From contig RPFO01000406.1 of assembly GCA_009746045.1 (NCBI GenBank), positions 2,948,872-3,012,871 of the forward strand: DNA of 64,000 bases, given 5' to 3'. Made by a program: the position numbers and the translations under genes. The DNA comes from Mesostigma viride. Lineage: Eukaryota > Streptophyta > Mesostigmatophyceae > Mesostigmatales > Mesostigmataceae. This document shows, piece by piece, positions 41,700 to 53,671 of the stretch (positions are counted from its first letter, which is position 1; the number at the start of each line of letters is the position of its first letter). A model generated the notes under the pieces. It searched no databases, had not been told where the DNA came from, and was given only the letters and a program-made list of their open reading frames with translations.

Positions 41700-44600
41700 T
41701 GTCAACAAACCGTCCGGCACCATGAGTTTGCATGGAATCGTGGCGTAATCCAGGGGATCACAGGCTGTGGCCGGCCGTACAGGTTCGGCTGTCTTGCTAG
41801 TGGGCGGGCTGTGTAAGCGGGAGTGTACGGCTGTGCTGGTACTCGCCGTTGAGGCACAAAAAGCCGTTGAGGCACAGAATCTGCCAAGTAGCGGGGGTTC
41901 GGGGGCGGAGCCCCCGATCTTGTTGCCCTTTATACTACGATTATGGTCCGCCAATTGTTCCGCAAACTCTTCCGGCAAACGTTGTCCGTACCCTAGTAGC
42001 GCAAAAATCCGAACGCACAATTTGTTTCCACAAAATCTTTCAGCAGATCGCGTCCGTAGGCTTTCTAGCGGCCTGTCACCGCGTAGCGTCCGGCACCCAA
42101 ACTCTTCTAAGACGGGAACTCAAACAAATACCCCGTGACGACAGTAGTAGTCAGTAAAACAGACTAAAACGGCCGTTACCTGCGCGTAACGGTCCAGAAC
42201 TCCGAGTTTCTAAGCTCCGTAGCTATCGACGACGATGCGTGCCAAGTTCAGCTTGAAATTGGCCTAGGCGTTTGGGCCGGACGAGGGAAATTGGCGAGGA
42301 AAACGGCGAGGAGAGGACCGATTCAAGTGGTATTTGGCGGTTGCTGGCAAAAAGTGAGGAATCTGACGGACGGACCTGACGTGCTGACATACCAGGTTTA
42401 GTTGCGGTTCGGTTCAGCCACCGGCTTCCCAAAATAGGCCAGCAACCCGTCCGGCACCATGAGTTTGCATGGAATCGTGGCGTAATCCATGGAATCACAG
42501 GCTGTGGCCGGCCGTACAGGTTCGGCTGTCTTGCTAGTGGGCGGGCTGTGTAAGCGGGAGTGTACGGCTGTGCTGGTACTCGCCGTTGAGGCACAAAAAG
42601 CCGTTGAGGCACAGAATCTGCCAAGTAGCGGGGGTTCGGGGGCGGAGCCCCCGATCTTGTTGCCCTTATATACTACTTTTAGGTCGGCCCAATTGTTCCG
42701 CAAACTCTTCCGGCAAACGTTGTCCGTACACGAGTAGCGCAAAAATCCGAACGCACAATTTGTTTCCACAAAATCTTTCAGCAGATCGCGTCCGTAGGCT
42801 TTCTAGCGGCCTGTCACCGCGTAGCGTCCGGCACCCAAACTCTTCTAAGACGGGAACTCAAACAAATACCCCGTGACGACAGTAGTAGTCAGTAAAACAG
42901 ACTAAAACGGCCGTTACCTGCGCGTAACGGTCCAGAACTCCGAGTTTCTAAGCTCCGTAGCTATCGACGACGATGCGTGCCAAGTTCAGCTTGAAATTGG
43001 CCTAGGCGTTTGGGCCGGACGAGGGAAATTGGCGAGGAAAACGGCGAGGAGAGGACCGATTCAAGTGGTATTTGGCGGTTGCTGGCAAAAAGTGAGGAAT
43101 CTGACGGACGGACCTGACGTGCTGACATACCAGGTTTAGTTGCGGTTCGGTTCAGCCACCGGCTTCCCAAAATAGGCCAGCAACCCGTCCGGCACCATGA
43201 GTTTGCATGGAATCGTGGCGTAATCCATGGAATCACAGGCTGTGGCCGGCCGTACAGGTTCGGCTGTCTTGCTAGTGGGCGGGCTGTGTAAGCGGGAGTG
43301 TACGGCTGTGCTGGTACTCGCCGTTGAGGCACAAAAAGCCGTTGAGGCACAGAATCTGCCAAGTAGCGGGGGTTCGGGGGCGGAGCCCCCGATCTTGTTG
43401 CCCTTATATACTACTTTTAGGTCGGCCAATTGTTCCGCAAACTCTTCCGGCAAACGTTGTCCGTACACGAGTAGCGCAAAAATCCGAACGCACAATTTGT
43501 TTCCACAAAATCTTTCAGCAGATCGCGTCCGTAGGCTTTCTAGCGGCCTGTCACCGCGTAGCGTCCGGCACCCAAACTCTTCTAAGACGGGAACTCAAAC
43601 AAATACCCCGTGACGACAGTAGTAGTCAGTAAAACAGACTAAAACGGCCGTTACCTGCGCGTAACGGTCCAGAACTCCGAGTTTCTAAGCTCCGTAGCTA
43701 TCGACGACGATGCGTGCCAAGTTCAGCTTGAAATTGGCCTAGGCGTTTGGGCCGGACGAGGGAAATTGGCGAGGAAAACGGCGAGGAGAGGACCGATTCA
43801 AGTGGTATTTGGCGGTTGCTGGCAAAAAGTGAGGAATCTGACGGACGGACCTGACGTGCTGACATACCAGGTTTAGTTGCGGTTCGGTTCAGCCACCGGC
43901 TTCCCAAAATAGGCCAGCAACCCGTCCGGCACCATGAGTTTGCATGGAATCGTGGCGTAATCCATGGAATCACAGGCTGTGGCCGGCCGTACAGGTTCGG
44001 CTGTCTTGCTAGTGGGCGGGCTGTGTAAGCGGGAGTGTACGGCTGTGCTGGTACTCGCCGTTGAGGCACAAAAAGCCGTTGAGGCACAGAATCTGCCAAG
44101 TAGCGGGGGTTCGGGGGCGGAGCCCCCGATCTTGTTGCCCTTTATACTACGATTATGGTCCGCCAATTGTTCCGCAAACTCTTCCGGCAAACGTTGTCCG
44201 TACCGAGTAGCGCAAAAATCCGAACGCACAATTTGTTTCCACAAAATCTTTCAGCAGATCGCGTCCGTAGGCTTTCTAGCGGCCTGTCACCGCGTAGCGT
44301 CCGGCACCCAAACTCTTCTAAGACGGGAACTCAAACAAATACCCCGTGACGACAGTAGTAGTCAGTAAAACAGACTAAAACGGCCGTTACCTGCGCGTAA
44401 CGGTCCAGAACTCCGAGTTTCTAAGCTCCGTAGCTATCGACGACGATGCGTGCCAAGTTCAGCTTGAAATTGGCCTAGGCGTTTGGGCCGGACGAGGGAA
44501 ATTGGCGAGGAAAACGGCGAGGAGAGGACCGATTCAAGTGGTATTTGGCGGTTGCTGGCAAAAAGTGAGGAATCTGACGGACGGACCTGACGTGCTGACA

Positions 44601-47068
44601 TACCAGGTTTAGTTGCGGTTCGGTTCAGCCACCGGCTTCCCAAAATAGGCCAGCAACCCGTCCGGCACCATGAGTTTGCATGGAATCGTGGCGTAATCCA
44701 TGGAATCACAGGCTGTGGCCGGCCGTACAGGTTCGGCTGTCTTGCTAGTGGGCGGGCTGTGTAAGCGGGAGTGTACGGCTGTGCTGGTACTCGCCGTTGA
44801 GGCACAAAAAGCCGTTGAGGCACAGAATCTGCCAAGTAGCGGGGGTTCGGGGGCGGAGCCCCCGATCTTGTTGCCCTTATATACTACTTTTAGGTCGGCC
44901 CAATTGTTCCGCAAACTCTTCCGGCAAACGTTGTCCGTACCGAGTAGCGCAAAAATCCGAACGCACAATTTGTTTCCACAAAATCTTTCAGCAGATCGCG
45001 TCCGTAGGCTTTCTAGCGGCCTGTCACCGCGTAGCGTCCGGCACCCAAACTCTTCTAAGACGGGAACTCAAACAAATACCCCGTGACGACAGTAGTAGTC
45101 AGTAAAACAGACTAAAACGGCCGTTACCTGCGCGTAACGGTCCAGAACTCCGAGTTTCTAAGCTCCGTAGCTATCGACGACGATGCGTGCCAAGTTCAGC
45201 TTGAAATTGGCCTAGGCGTTTGGGCCGGACGAGGGAAATTGGCGAGGAAAACGGCGAGGAGAGGACCGATTCAAGTGGTATTTGGCGGTTGCTGGCAAAA
45301 AGTGAGGAATCTGACGGACGGACCTGACGTGCTGACATACCAGGTTTAGTTGCGGTTCGGTTCAGCCACCGGCTTCCCAAAATAGGCCAGCAACCCGTCC
45401 GGCACCATGAGTTTGCATGGAATCGTGGCGTAATCCATGGAATCACAGGCTGTGGCCGGCCGTACAGGTTCGGCTGTCTTGCTAGTGGGCGGGCTGTGTA
45501 AGCGGGAGTGTACGGCTGTGCTGGTACTCGCCGTTGAGGCACAAAAAGCCGTTGAGGCACAGAATCTGCCAAGTAGCGGGGGTTCGGGGGCGGAGCCCCC
45601 GATCTTGTTGCCCTTTATACTACGATTATGGTCCGCCAATTGTTCCGCAAACTCTTCCGGCAAACGTTGTCCGTACACGAGTAGCGCAAAAATCCGAACG
45701 CACAATTTGTTTCCACAAAATCTTTCAGCAGATCGCGTCCGTAGGCTTTCTAGCGGCCTGTCACCGCGTAGCGTCCGGCACCCAAACTCTTCTAAGACGG
45801 GAACTCAAACAAATACCCCGTGACGACAGTAGTAGTCAGTAAAACAGACTAAAACGGCCGTTACCTGCGCGTAACGGTCCAGAACTCCGAGTTTCTAAGC
45901 TCCGTAGCTATCGACGACGATGCGTGCCAAGTTCAGCTTGAAATTGGCCTAGGCGTTTGGGCCGGACGAGGGAAATTGGCGAGGAAAACGGCGAGGAGAG
46001 GACCGATTCAAGTGGTATTTGGCGGTTGCTGGCAAAAAGTGAGGAATCTGACGGACGGACCTGACGTGCTGACATACCAGGTTTAGTTGCGGTTCGGTTC
46101 AGCCACCGGCTTCCCAAAATAGGCCAGCAACCCGTCCGGCACCATGAGTTTGCATGGAATCGTGGCGTAATCCATGGAATCACAGGCTGTGGCCGGCCGT
46201 ACAGGTTCGGCTGTCTTGCTAGTGGGCGGGCTGTGTAAGCGGGAGTGTACGGCTGTGCTGGTACTCGCCGTTGAGGCACAAAAAGCCGTTGAGGCACAGA
46301 ATCTGCCAAGTAGCGGGGGTTCGGGGGCGGACCCTTATATACTACTTTTAGGTCGGCCCAATTGTTCCGCAAACTCTTCCGGCAAACGTTGTCCGTACAC
46401 GAGTAGCGCAAAAATCCGAACGCACAATTTGTTTCCACAAAATCTTTACGCAGATCGCGTCCGTAGGCTTTCTAGCGGCCTGTCACCGCGTAGCGTCCGG
46501 CACCCAAACTCTTCTAAGACGGGAACTCAAACAAATACCCCGTGACGACAGTAGTAGTCAGTAAAACAGACTAAAACGGCCGTTACCTGCGCGTAACGGT
46601 CCAGAACTCCGAGTTTCTAAGCTCCGTAGCTATCGACGACGATGCGTGCCAAGTTCAGCTTGAAATTGGCCTAGGCGTTTGGGCCGGACGAGGGAAATTG
46701 GCGAGGAAAACGGCGAGGAGAGGACCGATTCAAGTGGTATTTGGCGGTTGCTGGCAAAAAGTGAGGAATCTGACGGACGGACCTGACGTGCTGACATACC
46801 AGGTTTAGTTGCGGTTCGGTTCAGCCACCGGCTTCCCAAAATAGGCCAGCAACCCGTCCGGCACCATGAGTTTGCATGGAATCGTGGCGTAATCCATGGA
46901 ATCACAGGCTGTGGCCGGCCGTACAGGTTCGGCTGTCTTGCTAGTGGGCGGGCTGTGTAAGCGGGAGTGTACGGCTGTGCTGGTACTCGCCGTTGAGGCA
47001 CAAAAAGCCGTTGAGGCACAGAATCTGCCAAGTAGCGGGGGTTCGGGGGCGGAGCCCCCGATCTTGTA
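41700..47068. repeat. 737-bp satellite array
   Basis: CGTCCGGCACCATGAG recurs near 41711, 42450, 43188, 43925, 44660, 45398, 46136 and 46856, giving seven periods of about 722-740 bp plus a truncated last copy. Copies look almost identical except at one site with two alleles: TTTATACTACGATTATGGTCC (first, fourth and sixth copies) or TATATACTACTTTTAGGTCGG (second, third, fifth and seventh). The seventh copy has a small deletion after GGGGGCGGA. Each unit has a GGGGGCGGAGCCCCC palindrome. ORFs of 133 codons (minus) and 128 codons (plus) repeat with the unit, but I see no domain and do not call genes. Confidence 0.92.
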
Positions 47069-47139
47069 CCTCTTAACCTACCGATATTCCGCTATTGGTT
47101 AATAAAAAATACCCATTTACCCGGAAAATATTTATATTT

Positions 47140-47288
47140 CAGGGAGGGGGGGGGGGGGTCTGCATCCAAAACCCCCTAACCCCCCCCCCCCATTTTCTTG
47201 GGGGGGGGGGGGGGGGTCCAACCCCTTACCCCCCGCCCCCCCAGTTTTGGGGGTGGGGGGGTGGGGGGGGGCTACCCCCCCCCCCCTG
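47140..47288. repeat. G/C homopolymer-rich tract
   Basis: Alternating runs of 10-16 G and C separated by short spacers (AACCCCCTAACCCC, ATTTTCTTGGGG). It can form quadruplex or hairpin structures, and run lengths may be unreliable as sequenced. Confidence 0.85.
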
Positions 47289-47882
47289 TATACACTAGCT
47301 CCGGGAGTGTCGCGGACAGCCAGCTACTATGCTGGAGTGACTTACGACGTGCGTTGCCAGGCCAGCTGGTCATATATTGCGGGAAGCCTATGACGGCTGC
47401 ACGCACCTTGCGTGTACAATTGTAGGTGTGAGGAAGACGCCGGGGTTTTACTTACAGCCCGCGTGGAGTCTTGGCGCAGGGGCTGCAGGCCGCAAACGCG
47501 CCACAGCTGCAACGTCTAGCCAGTAGCGCATTGCCGGGCCGGCGAGGCGCCGGCTACTTGGTTTCTTGAGGGGCCCTCTTCTATCAAGTTCCTTTAACTC
47601 GCGGGATTTGCTGCCTATAAGCTAAATTGCTGCTCTAGATAGCAGTAGTCACAAGCAGTAAGTAGTCACTATTACTAGTAGCTCCAAGGCAGCCATACGC
47701 AATATAGGTAATGGGTTCATGCTCCCCGTAGTGCTGCAACTAAGGGGCTTACTGTCTCTTGTGCGCTTGATCTGACATCACTGCTGTTGGATCTTGAAAG
47801 ACGTTGCCAACAGCATCATAAGTAGCCAGTGCACAACGGTGCAGACTTCCCAGCGCCAGCACACCGCACTCCAGCGTGCACT
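47289..47882 (+). other. Upstream region of the secreted-protein gene
   Basis: About 590 bp with no ORF of note and no RNA gene. It includes an AGTAGTCAC-rich stretch at 47640-47685. It presumably contains the promoter and 5' untranslated region, but no clear TATA box can be assigned. Confidence 0.35.
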
Positions 47883-50800
47883 ATGATGCTGATCAGAAGG
47901 CAGCTGGCCTTGGTGGCCTTTAATTTGCTTTCCTTCACCGGTATATGGCCCAGCCTGGTCCACTCCAGCCAACTTGAACGCTTTCCTGAGGCAGGCTTAG
48001 CAGACTTCTCCGCTGCAGTGCGCAGCCTTTCTGACCGGTATAATGATATTCATCAGCAGGGGCGCCGGCATTTACTGCAAGCAGACATTAACTGCATCCT
48101 GACGCTGTTGGCCGTGGCAGCAGGGACCAATGATATCATGAATAACAACGCAAATAGCACGTTGGATGTAACAATAAAATGCCAGAACACGACCTTCCAG
48201 GAATTCACCGCCATCAACAATCAGACGGTGCGTTGCCCTGTCAGCAGCAGCGGCGATGGCGTATGCTCATGCCTGGGGCGTGTGTACGAGTTGTCACGGT
48301 TCGGCTACTCGGCATACTACAACCTGTCGAGGGCGTGCGGTGTTGCGACCATGAAAGCCGTGATGGGTGAAAACCAGTACCAGGTGCTTGAGAATTCCGC
48401 GCTGCTGTATTCCACCTGTGAAGCTCAAAGCCCTGTTGGCTTCAACATCTTTTCATCACAATGTGGCTATACCTGCTCCGCCTTACAGTTGGCCGGGGCC
48501 TGCGGTGCCCCGTCCATACTGATGCCAGGTCCGCCCGCTCCATCCCCTCCCCCATCGCCGCCCCCCCCGCCCCGCCCCGCCCCACCGCCCCCAACCAATT
48601 ATTCAAATGACTGCATTCCGACGCTGTTGGCCGTGGCAGCCATGACCAATGAAATCGCAAATATCACGTTAGAGGGAACAATAAAATGCTATAACACGAC
48701 CTTCCAGGAATTCACCGCCATCAACAATCAGACGGTGCGTTGCCCTGTCAGCAGCAGCGGCACTGGCGTATGCCCATGCGTCGGGCTTGTGTACGAGTTG
48801 TCACGGTTCGGCTACTCGGCATACTTCAACCTGTCGAGGGCGTGCGGCGTTGCGACCATGAAAGTCCTGATGGGTGAAAGCTACCAGGCGCTCGAGAACT
48901 CTGCGTTGTTGTATTCCACCTGTGAAGCTCAAAACCCAGTTGCTTTCAACATCTTTTCATGGCAATGCGGCTATACTTGCTCCGCCTTACAGTTGGCCGG
49001 GGCCTGCGGTGCCCCGTCCATACTGATGCCAGGTCCGCCCGCTCCATCCCCTCCCCCATCGCCGCCCCCGCCGCCCCGCCCCGCCCCACCGCCCCCAACC
49101 AACTTTTCAAATGACTGCATCCCGACGCTGTTGGCCGTGGCAGCCATGACCAATGAAATCGGAACCACATTGGAGGGAATAAATTGCGTTAACATGACCT
49201 TCCAGCAATTCACTGCCATCAACAATCAGACGGTGCGTTGCCCTGTCAGCAGCAGCGGCGATGGCGTATGCTCATGCCTGGGGCGTGTGTACGAGTTGTC
49301 ACGGTTCGGCTACTCGGCATACTACAACCTGTCGAGGGCGTGCGGTGTTGCGACCATGAAAGCCGTGATGGGTGAAAACCAGTACCAGGTGCTTGAGAAT
49401 TCCGCGCTGCTGTATTCCACCTGTGAAGCTCAAAGCCCTGTTGGCTTCAACATCTTTTCATCACAATGTGGCTATACCTGCTCCGCCTTACAGTTGGCCG
49501 GGGCCTGCGGTGCCCCGTCCATACTGATGCCAGGTCCGCCCGCTCCATCCCCTCCCCCATCGCCGCCCCCCCCGCCCCGCCCCGCCCCACCGCCCCCAAC
49601 CAATTATTCAAATGACTGCATTCCGACGCTGTTGGCCGTGGCAGCCATGACCAATGAAATCGCAAATATCACGTTAGAGGGAACAATAAAATGCTATAAC
49701 ACGACCTTCCAGGAATCCACCGCCGTCAACAATCAGACGGTGCGTTGCCCTGTCAGCAGCAGCGGCACTGGCGTATGCCCATGCATCGGGCTTGTGTACG
49801 AGTTGTCACGGTTCGGCTACTCGGCATACTTCAACCTGTCGAGGGCGTGCGGCGTTGCGACCATGAAAGTCCTGATGGGTGAAAGCTACCAGGCGCTCGA
49901 GAACTCTGCGTTGTTGTATTCCACCTGTGAAGCTCAAAACCCAGTTGCTTTCAACATCTTTTCATGGCAATGCGGCTATACTTGCTCCGCCTTACAGTTG
50001 GCCGGGGCCTGCGGTGCCCCGTCCATACTGATGCCAGGTCCGCCCGCTCCACCCCCTCCCCCATCGCCCCCACCGCCCCGCCCCGCCCCTCCGCCTCCAC
50101 TTGCCTCCCCACCGCCGCCTGCAGTGGCGGAGTGCAATGATGCGGATACCGAGCTGTCATTCCAGGTCTTCTTAGCGCTATCTCAGCTACCGAGCTGCCA
50201 GTTTCCCCGCTACTTGCAGGAGGGCGAAAGCAACTGCCCTGACAGCAGCTGTGGGGTTGGCCCCTCGTCCCGGCCCTGTTGTGCATGCCTCGAGGCGCTT
50301 CTGTCCGGGTTCTTGACATCCCGCAGCGCGAGCAGCGGCCTGCTGCACTTGGAGATCCTGGCAGGGTGCCAGTACCAGGCTATAGAAGGATGCCCTATCA
50401 GCACATACGTCAATGCCATGAGCGTGTGTGTGGGCACCAACGCGTCAAGCTCCCCAGACCTGAGTGCTGACTTGTCGCGGATGAAGGCAGTCATGGGTAA
50501 GTGCTTCAAGGAATGTTGACAGGGCATGCTGCAAAGCAGTTATTACGCCATTATCGCAATAATGCCTGCAGTGCAGGTCACGGAACGGGATGGATTACTT
50601 TCTGTAGCTGGTGGTTTCGTGAGCTCCCCGTCCACTTAAGGCCATTTGGGTCAGCGCAATTCATGACTGACAGGCATGCGCATGCCCAGCGGGCGCATGC
50701 TTTCCCTTTTGTCCTTATAAAATCTTGGTCTGTCTGCGTATGCTTCCGCCCCTGCAGGTGCATTAAGCCGCTAGTCCATCTAGCAAGTTTACAAGTTTTG

Positions 50801-53671
50801 CTCCCGTGTTTTTGCTCCCGTAGGATGTATCTATGCGTACATGGCTTGGCCTTGACAAGTCTGCATCAAAACCAAAGATGCCCAGATGATGCTTGCTGAT
50901 GCGCGATGAACAGCCCTGCTGGATGGCATCACTCACCAGCACGTCTTGCCGGATGCATCAAAACCAAAGATGCCCAGATTATGCTTGCTGATGCGCGATG
51001 AACAGCCCTGCTGGATGGCATCACTCACCAGCACGTCTTGCCGGATTCACGTTCGTAAGATAGGGGGTAACGGAATGCTCTATCTGTGGGGCGTTATAAT
51101 TCTCAGACCAGGCCTGTCATCTGTCACCAAGAATAACGCAGTATGTCCCATCGTTCTAGGACTATATTCTTGGTCTGCATAAACAGGTGGCTTGTACATT
51201 AGTCCTCAGCCCCAGGGACACGTGTGAGCCATGAGGACATCAGTGATGTGCGAGCTTCGGGTTTAAAGGTCTCTCCACATCTACCTTCCTTATATTCCTG
51301 CCACACAATTTTGCCGTTGAATGTTCTTTTGATCTGTCTCTTTCCACCATGCCTCTGCTTGCCGCACCACAGCTGGCGGGGTGCTAAATCCTCCCACCAT
51401 CAGCTACAGCGAACGTGGCTTTGGTGGCGTGCCAGCAGCCCCTGCGATTGCCGTCGGCCCTGCGCACGTCGTCACCGTCGCCAAATCCTCGTTTGGGCGA
51501 TCCATCTATCGTGTGTACATAAAGTCCCCCTGGCTCCAGGTCAAGCAGTCCTTCCTGACCCAGTACCACCGCTCCAACACCATCTGCCGCACAGGCCCCT
51601 TCATCGGCGCCCCCAACGTCCTCTTTGACCACCTGGCCGACCGCTGGCTGATCATGGAGGTGGCCCGTAATGCCACATCGGGCGCCCACTCGCTCTGCCT
51701 GCTGCTGTCACTCACCAACATCCCCTACAGCCTGCTCTTCCGCGGCTACTCGATCGCGCTCCCTGGGGACCCGGGCGATTTCGCGGTCGCCATCATGCCC
51801 GAGGCATACTATCTGTCGACCAACGAGAACGCGCCGTCCGTTTATGGTCTCGACCGCGCCCGCCTGGTTGCAGGCGGGTCCATGCGATCCTTGGTACGCT
51901 TCCAGCCAACGACATTGCCCGGTTTCTCCCTCCAGGGACTGATGCCAGCCCACCTGGGGGGGGCGACCAGGGGAGAGACTGCCTGCAACTTTTTCGTTCG
52001 GCCTGTGGACGATGAGGTCCATTACCCGGCCGTGGCGGATACTGGCGGGGACTTTGTGGAGGTGTGGCAGCTGTGCCCCAGCTTTGACAATGCGACGGCG
52101 GCCAATTTTAGCCGTGTTGCTAACGTGAGGGTAACCGACTTCAATTCCAGCGTCTGTGGCTCTGCTGAGGACGTTCCCTGTTTTGCGCAGCCAAGCTCGA
52201 CGGTGCGGCTCAACACGTACCATCGGGGCATGCTGGGCAAGGCATCACTCCGCAGCTACGTGGGCTACGATGCACTGGTGATGAGCTTCCCCGTGGACGG
52301 CGGCAATCAAAAGGTGCGTGTTGGTGCCTAGTCCGCGCACGCAGCACGTCAGTTCCGCCTTGCTCTGTTTCACCCGGGGGCTGCAGCCTGCAGCAGTCAT
52401 CTAGCATGCATATGCACGCGGCTGTCTGCATGTACGTTGCCAATGCATGCACGTTGCCTATGCATGCATGTTGCCAGTGCATGGGGCAAGGGGGATGTAC
52501 CTGTGGTGTTGGGCAGTTCCTGCGAACGGGGCACTATGAACTGAGCTACTTCGGATGTGCCTCACCATCCAGCTTCTGTGGGCCATTATCTGGCTCCTCA
52601 TCGCATGTGTGCAAGGGGACCTGGCGGTTGCAGGTGCGGTGGTAAGTGCACAGTCCGGAGCGTTCCTTGGTTGAGACTCACTTCCCTATCACCCTGAAGC
52701 ACGTACATCTTTTGCTGTTGATTGAGGGCAACCATCATAGGGCAACCATGATAGCTGCCATGCCGTTGGACTCATGGTCTCCGCTCCCGGGCTACGCCTT
52801 TCTATTCCCATCGATCTGACCATCACACCGCGCTCCTGTGACAGCTGGACAAAGACGACCCCTTCTTCTATCCTTGCGATAACCCCGTGGGGTGCCCAAC
52901 CTCTGGTTTGGGGCTCGTGCAGGGCGCGGTCATGTGGGTGGAGCTGCGCCGGACCGTCCAGCCCTCAGGCTCACTGGGACCGGCGTGGCTGCGGCACCAG
53001 GATGGCATCGTCTCCCCCATGGGATCAAGGCACGCCTGGCTGCCAAGTGTCGCGCTGGATCGGTCCAACAACATGGTCCTCGGGTACTCCGGCATGGATG
53101 CCAGCAATACTTCTTATCCGAGCCTGTACTACACCGGCAGGGCTGCCCATGCGGTCCTAGGAACTCTGCCCAGCCCAGAGATGCAGCTGGTCGCCGGCAT
53201 TTCTGCGTCCACCACCTCCTCCTTTGGCGGCCGCAGCTCGATTGCTTTGGACGCCATGGACGGCTGCACGTTCTACTTCGCGGGTCCCTGGGAGACTAGG
53301 GCCTACCGCTCCGCCACATACATCGGCGCGGTGCGCTTCCCCGGCTGTACGGGTAAGCCTTTGTTGCGTGTCCTTTCCTCTTGGATCGTCTGGCATGCTG
53401 TGAGCTTTGTTTCAACTGCGGAATCACCAAGTCATGTTATACGATCAAGTTGTTGATTTCTGTGCGTCTTGTATTTCGTTCTGCGCATCGTCTTTGCTGC
53501 TTCTTGCATCTCGCAGCTGCGGCGCCATGCTCGGCAGATGCTCATTGCGATGACGGGCAGTTTTGCACATTGGACAGATGTCGTGACGGCAAGTGTGTCA
53601 GTGAAGCTGACCCAATGTTGTGCCGATTTGGAGAGGTCTGCGATGAGGACCGTGATGCTTGCATCTCTTAG
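47883..53671 (+). CDS. Secreted modular cell-wall-type protein: Cys-rich/Pro-rich repeats plus beta-propeller-like domain (4 exons)
   Basis: Exons 47883-50496, 51373-52313, 52845-53352 and 53517-53671 total 4,218 nt (1,405 aa). All introns are GT-AG and codon phases join exactly. The start at MMLIRRQLALVAFNLL gives a clear signal peptide; an in-frame ATG at 47829 would bury it. Residues about 70-745 are four Cys-rich repeats (about 168 aa each, with CIPTLLAVAA, YELSRFGYSAY, LYSTCEAQ, CGYTCSALQL and many N-x-S/T sites) joined by Ser/Pro/Arg-rich linkers like those of pherophorins. Residues about 749-870 are a different Cys-rich domain. Residues about 872-1354 resemble a secreted beta-propeller-like family (FDHLADRWLIMEVA, PEAYYLS, GLDRARLVAG, WVELRR, VALDRSNNMVLGYS, DGCTFYF). 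The C-terminal 50 residues are EGF-like (DDGQFCTLDRCRDGKC). Likely an extracellular matrix protein; ligand unknown. Confidence 0.8.
50862..51047. repeat. 92-bp tandem duplication in intron 1 of the secreted-protein gene
   Basis: GCATCAAAACCAAAGATGCC begins two adjacent near-identical copies that both end CAGCACGTCTTGCCGGA. They differ at one base (GATGATG versus GATTATG). Confidence 0.9.

Noticed and set aside
42223-47031. Repeated 133-codon minus-strand and 128-codon plus-strand ORFs as a gene family
   Set aside because: They repeat with the satellite unit. Both strands are equally conserved because the copies are young, and no domain is recognisable.
48442-50319. Minus-strand ORFs opposite the Pro-rich linkers
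   Set aside because: They are shadows of the CCN-rich sense codons and repeat with the sense repeats.
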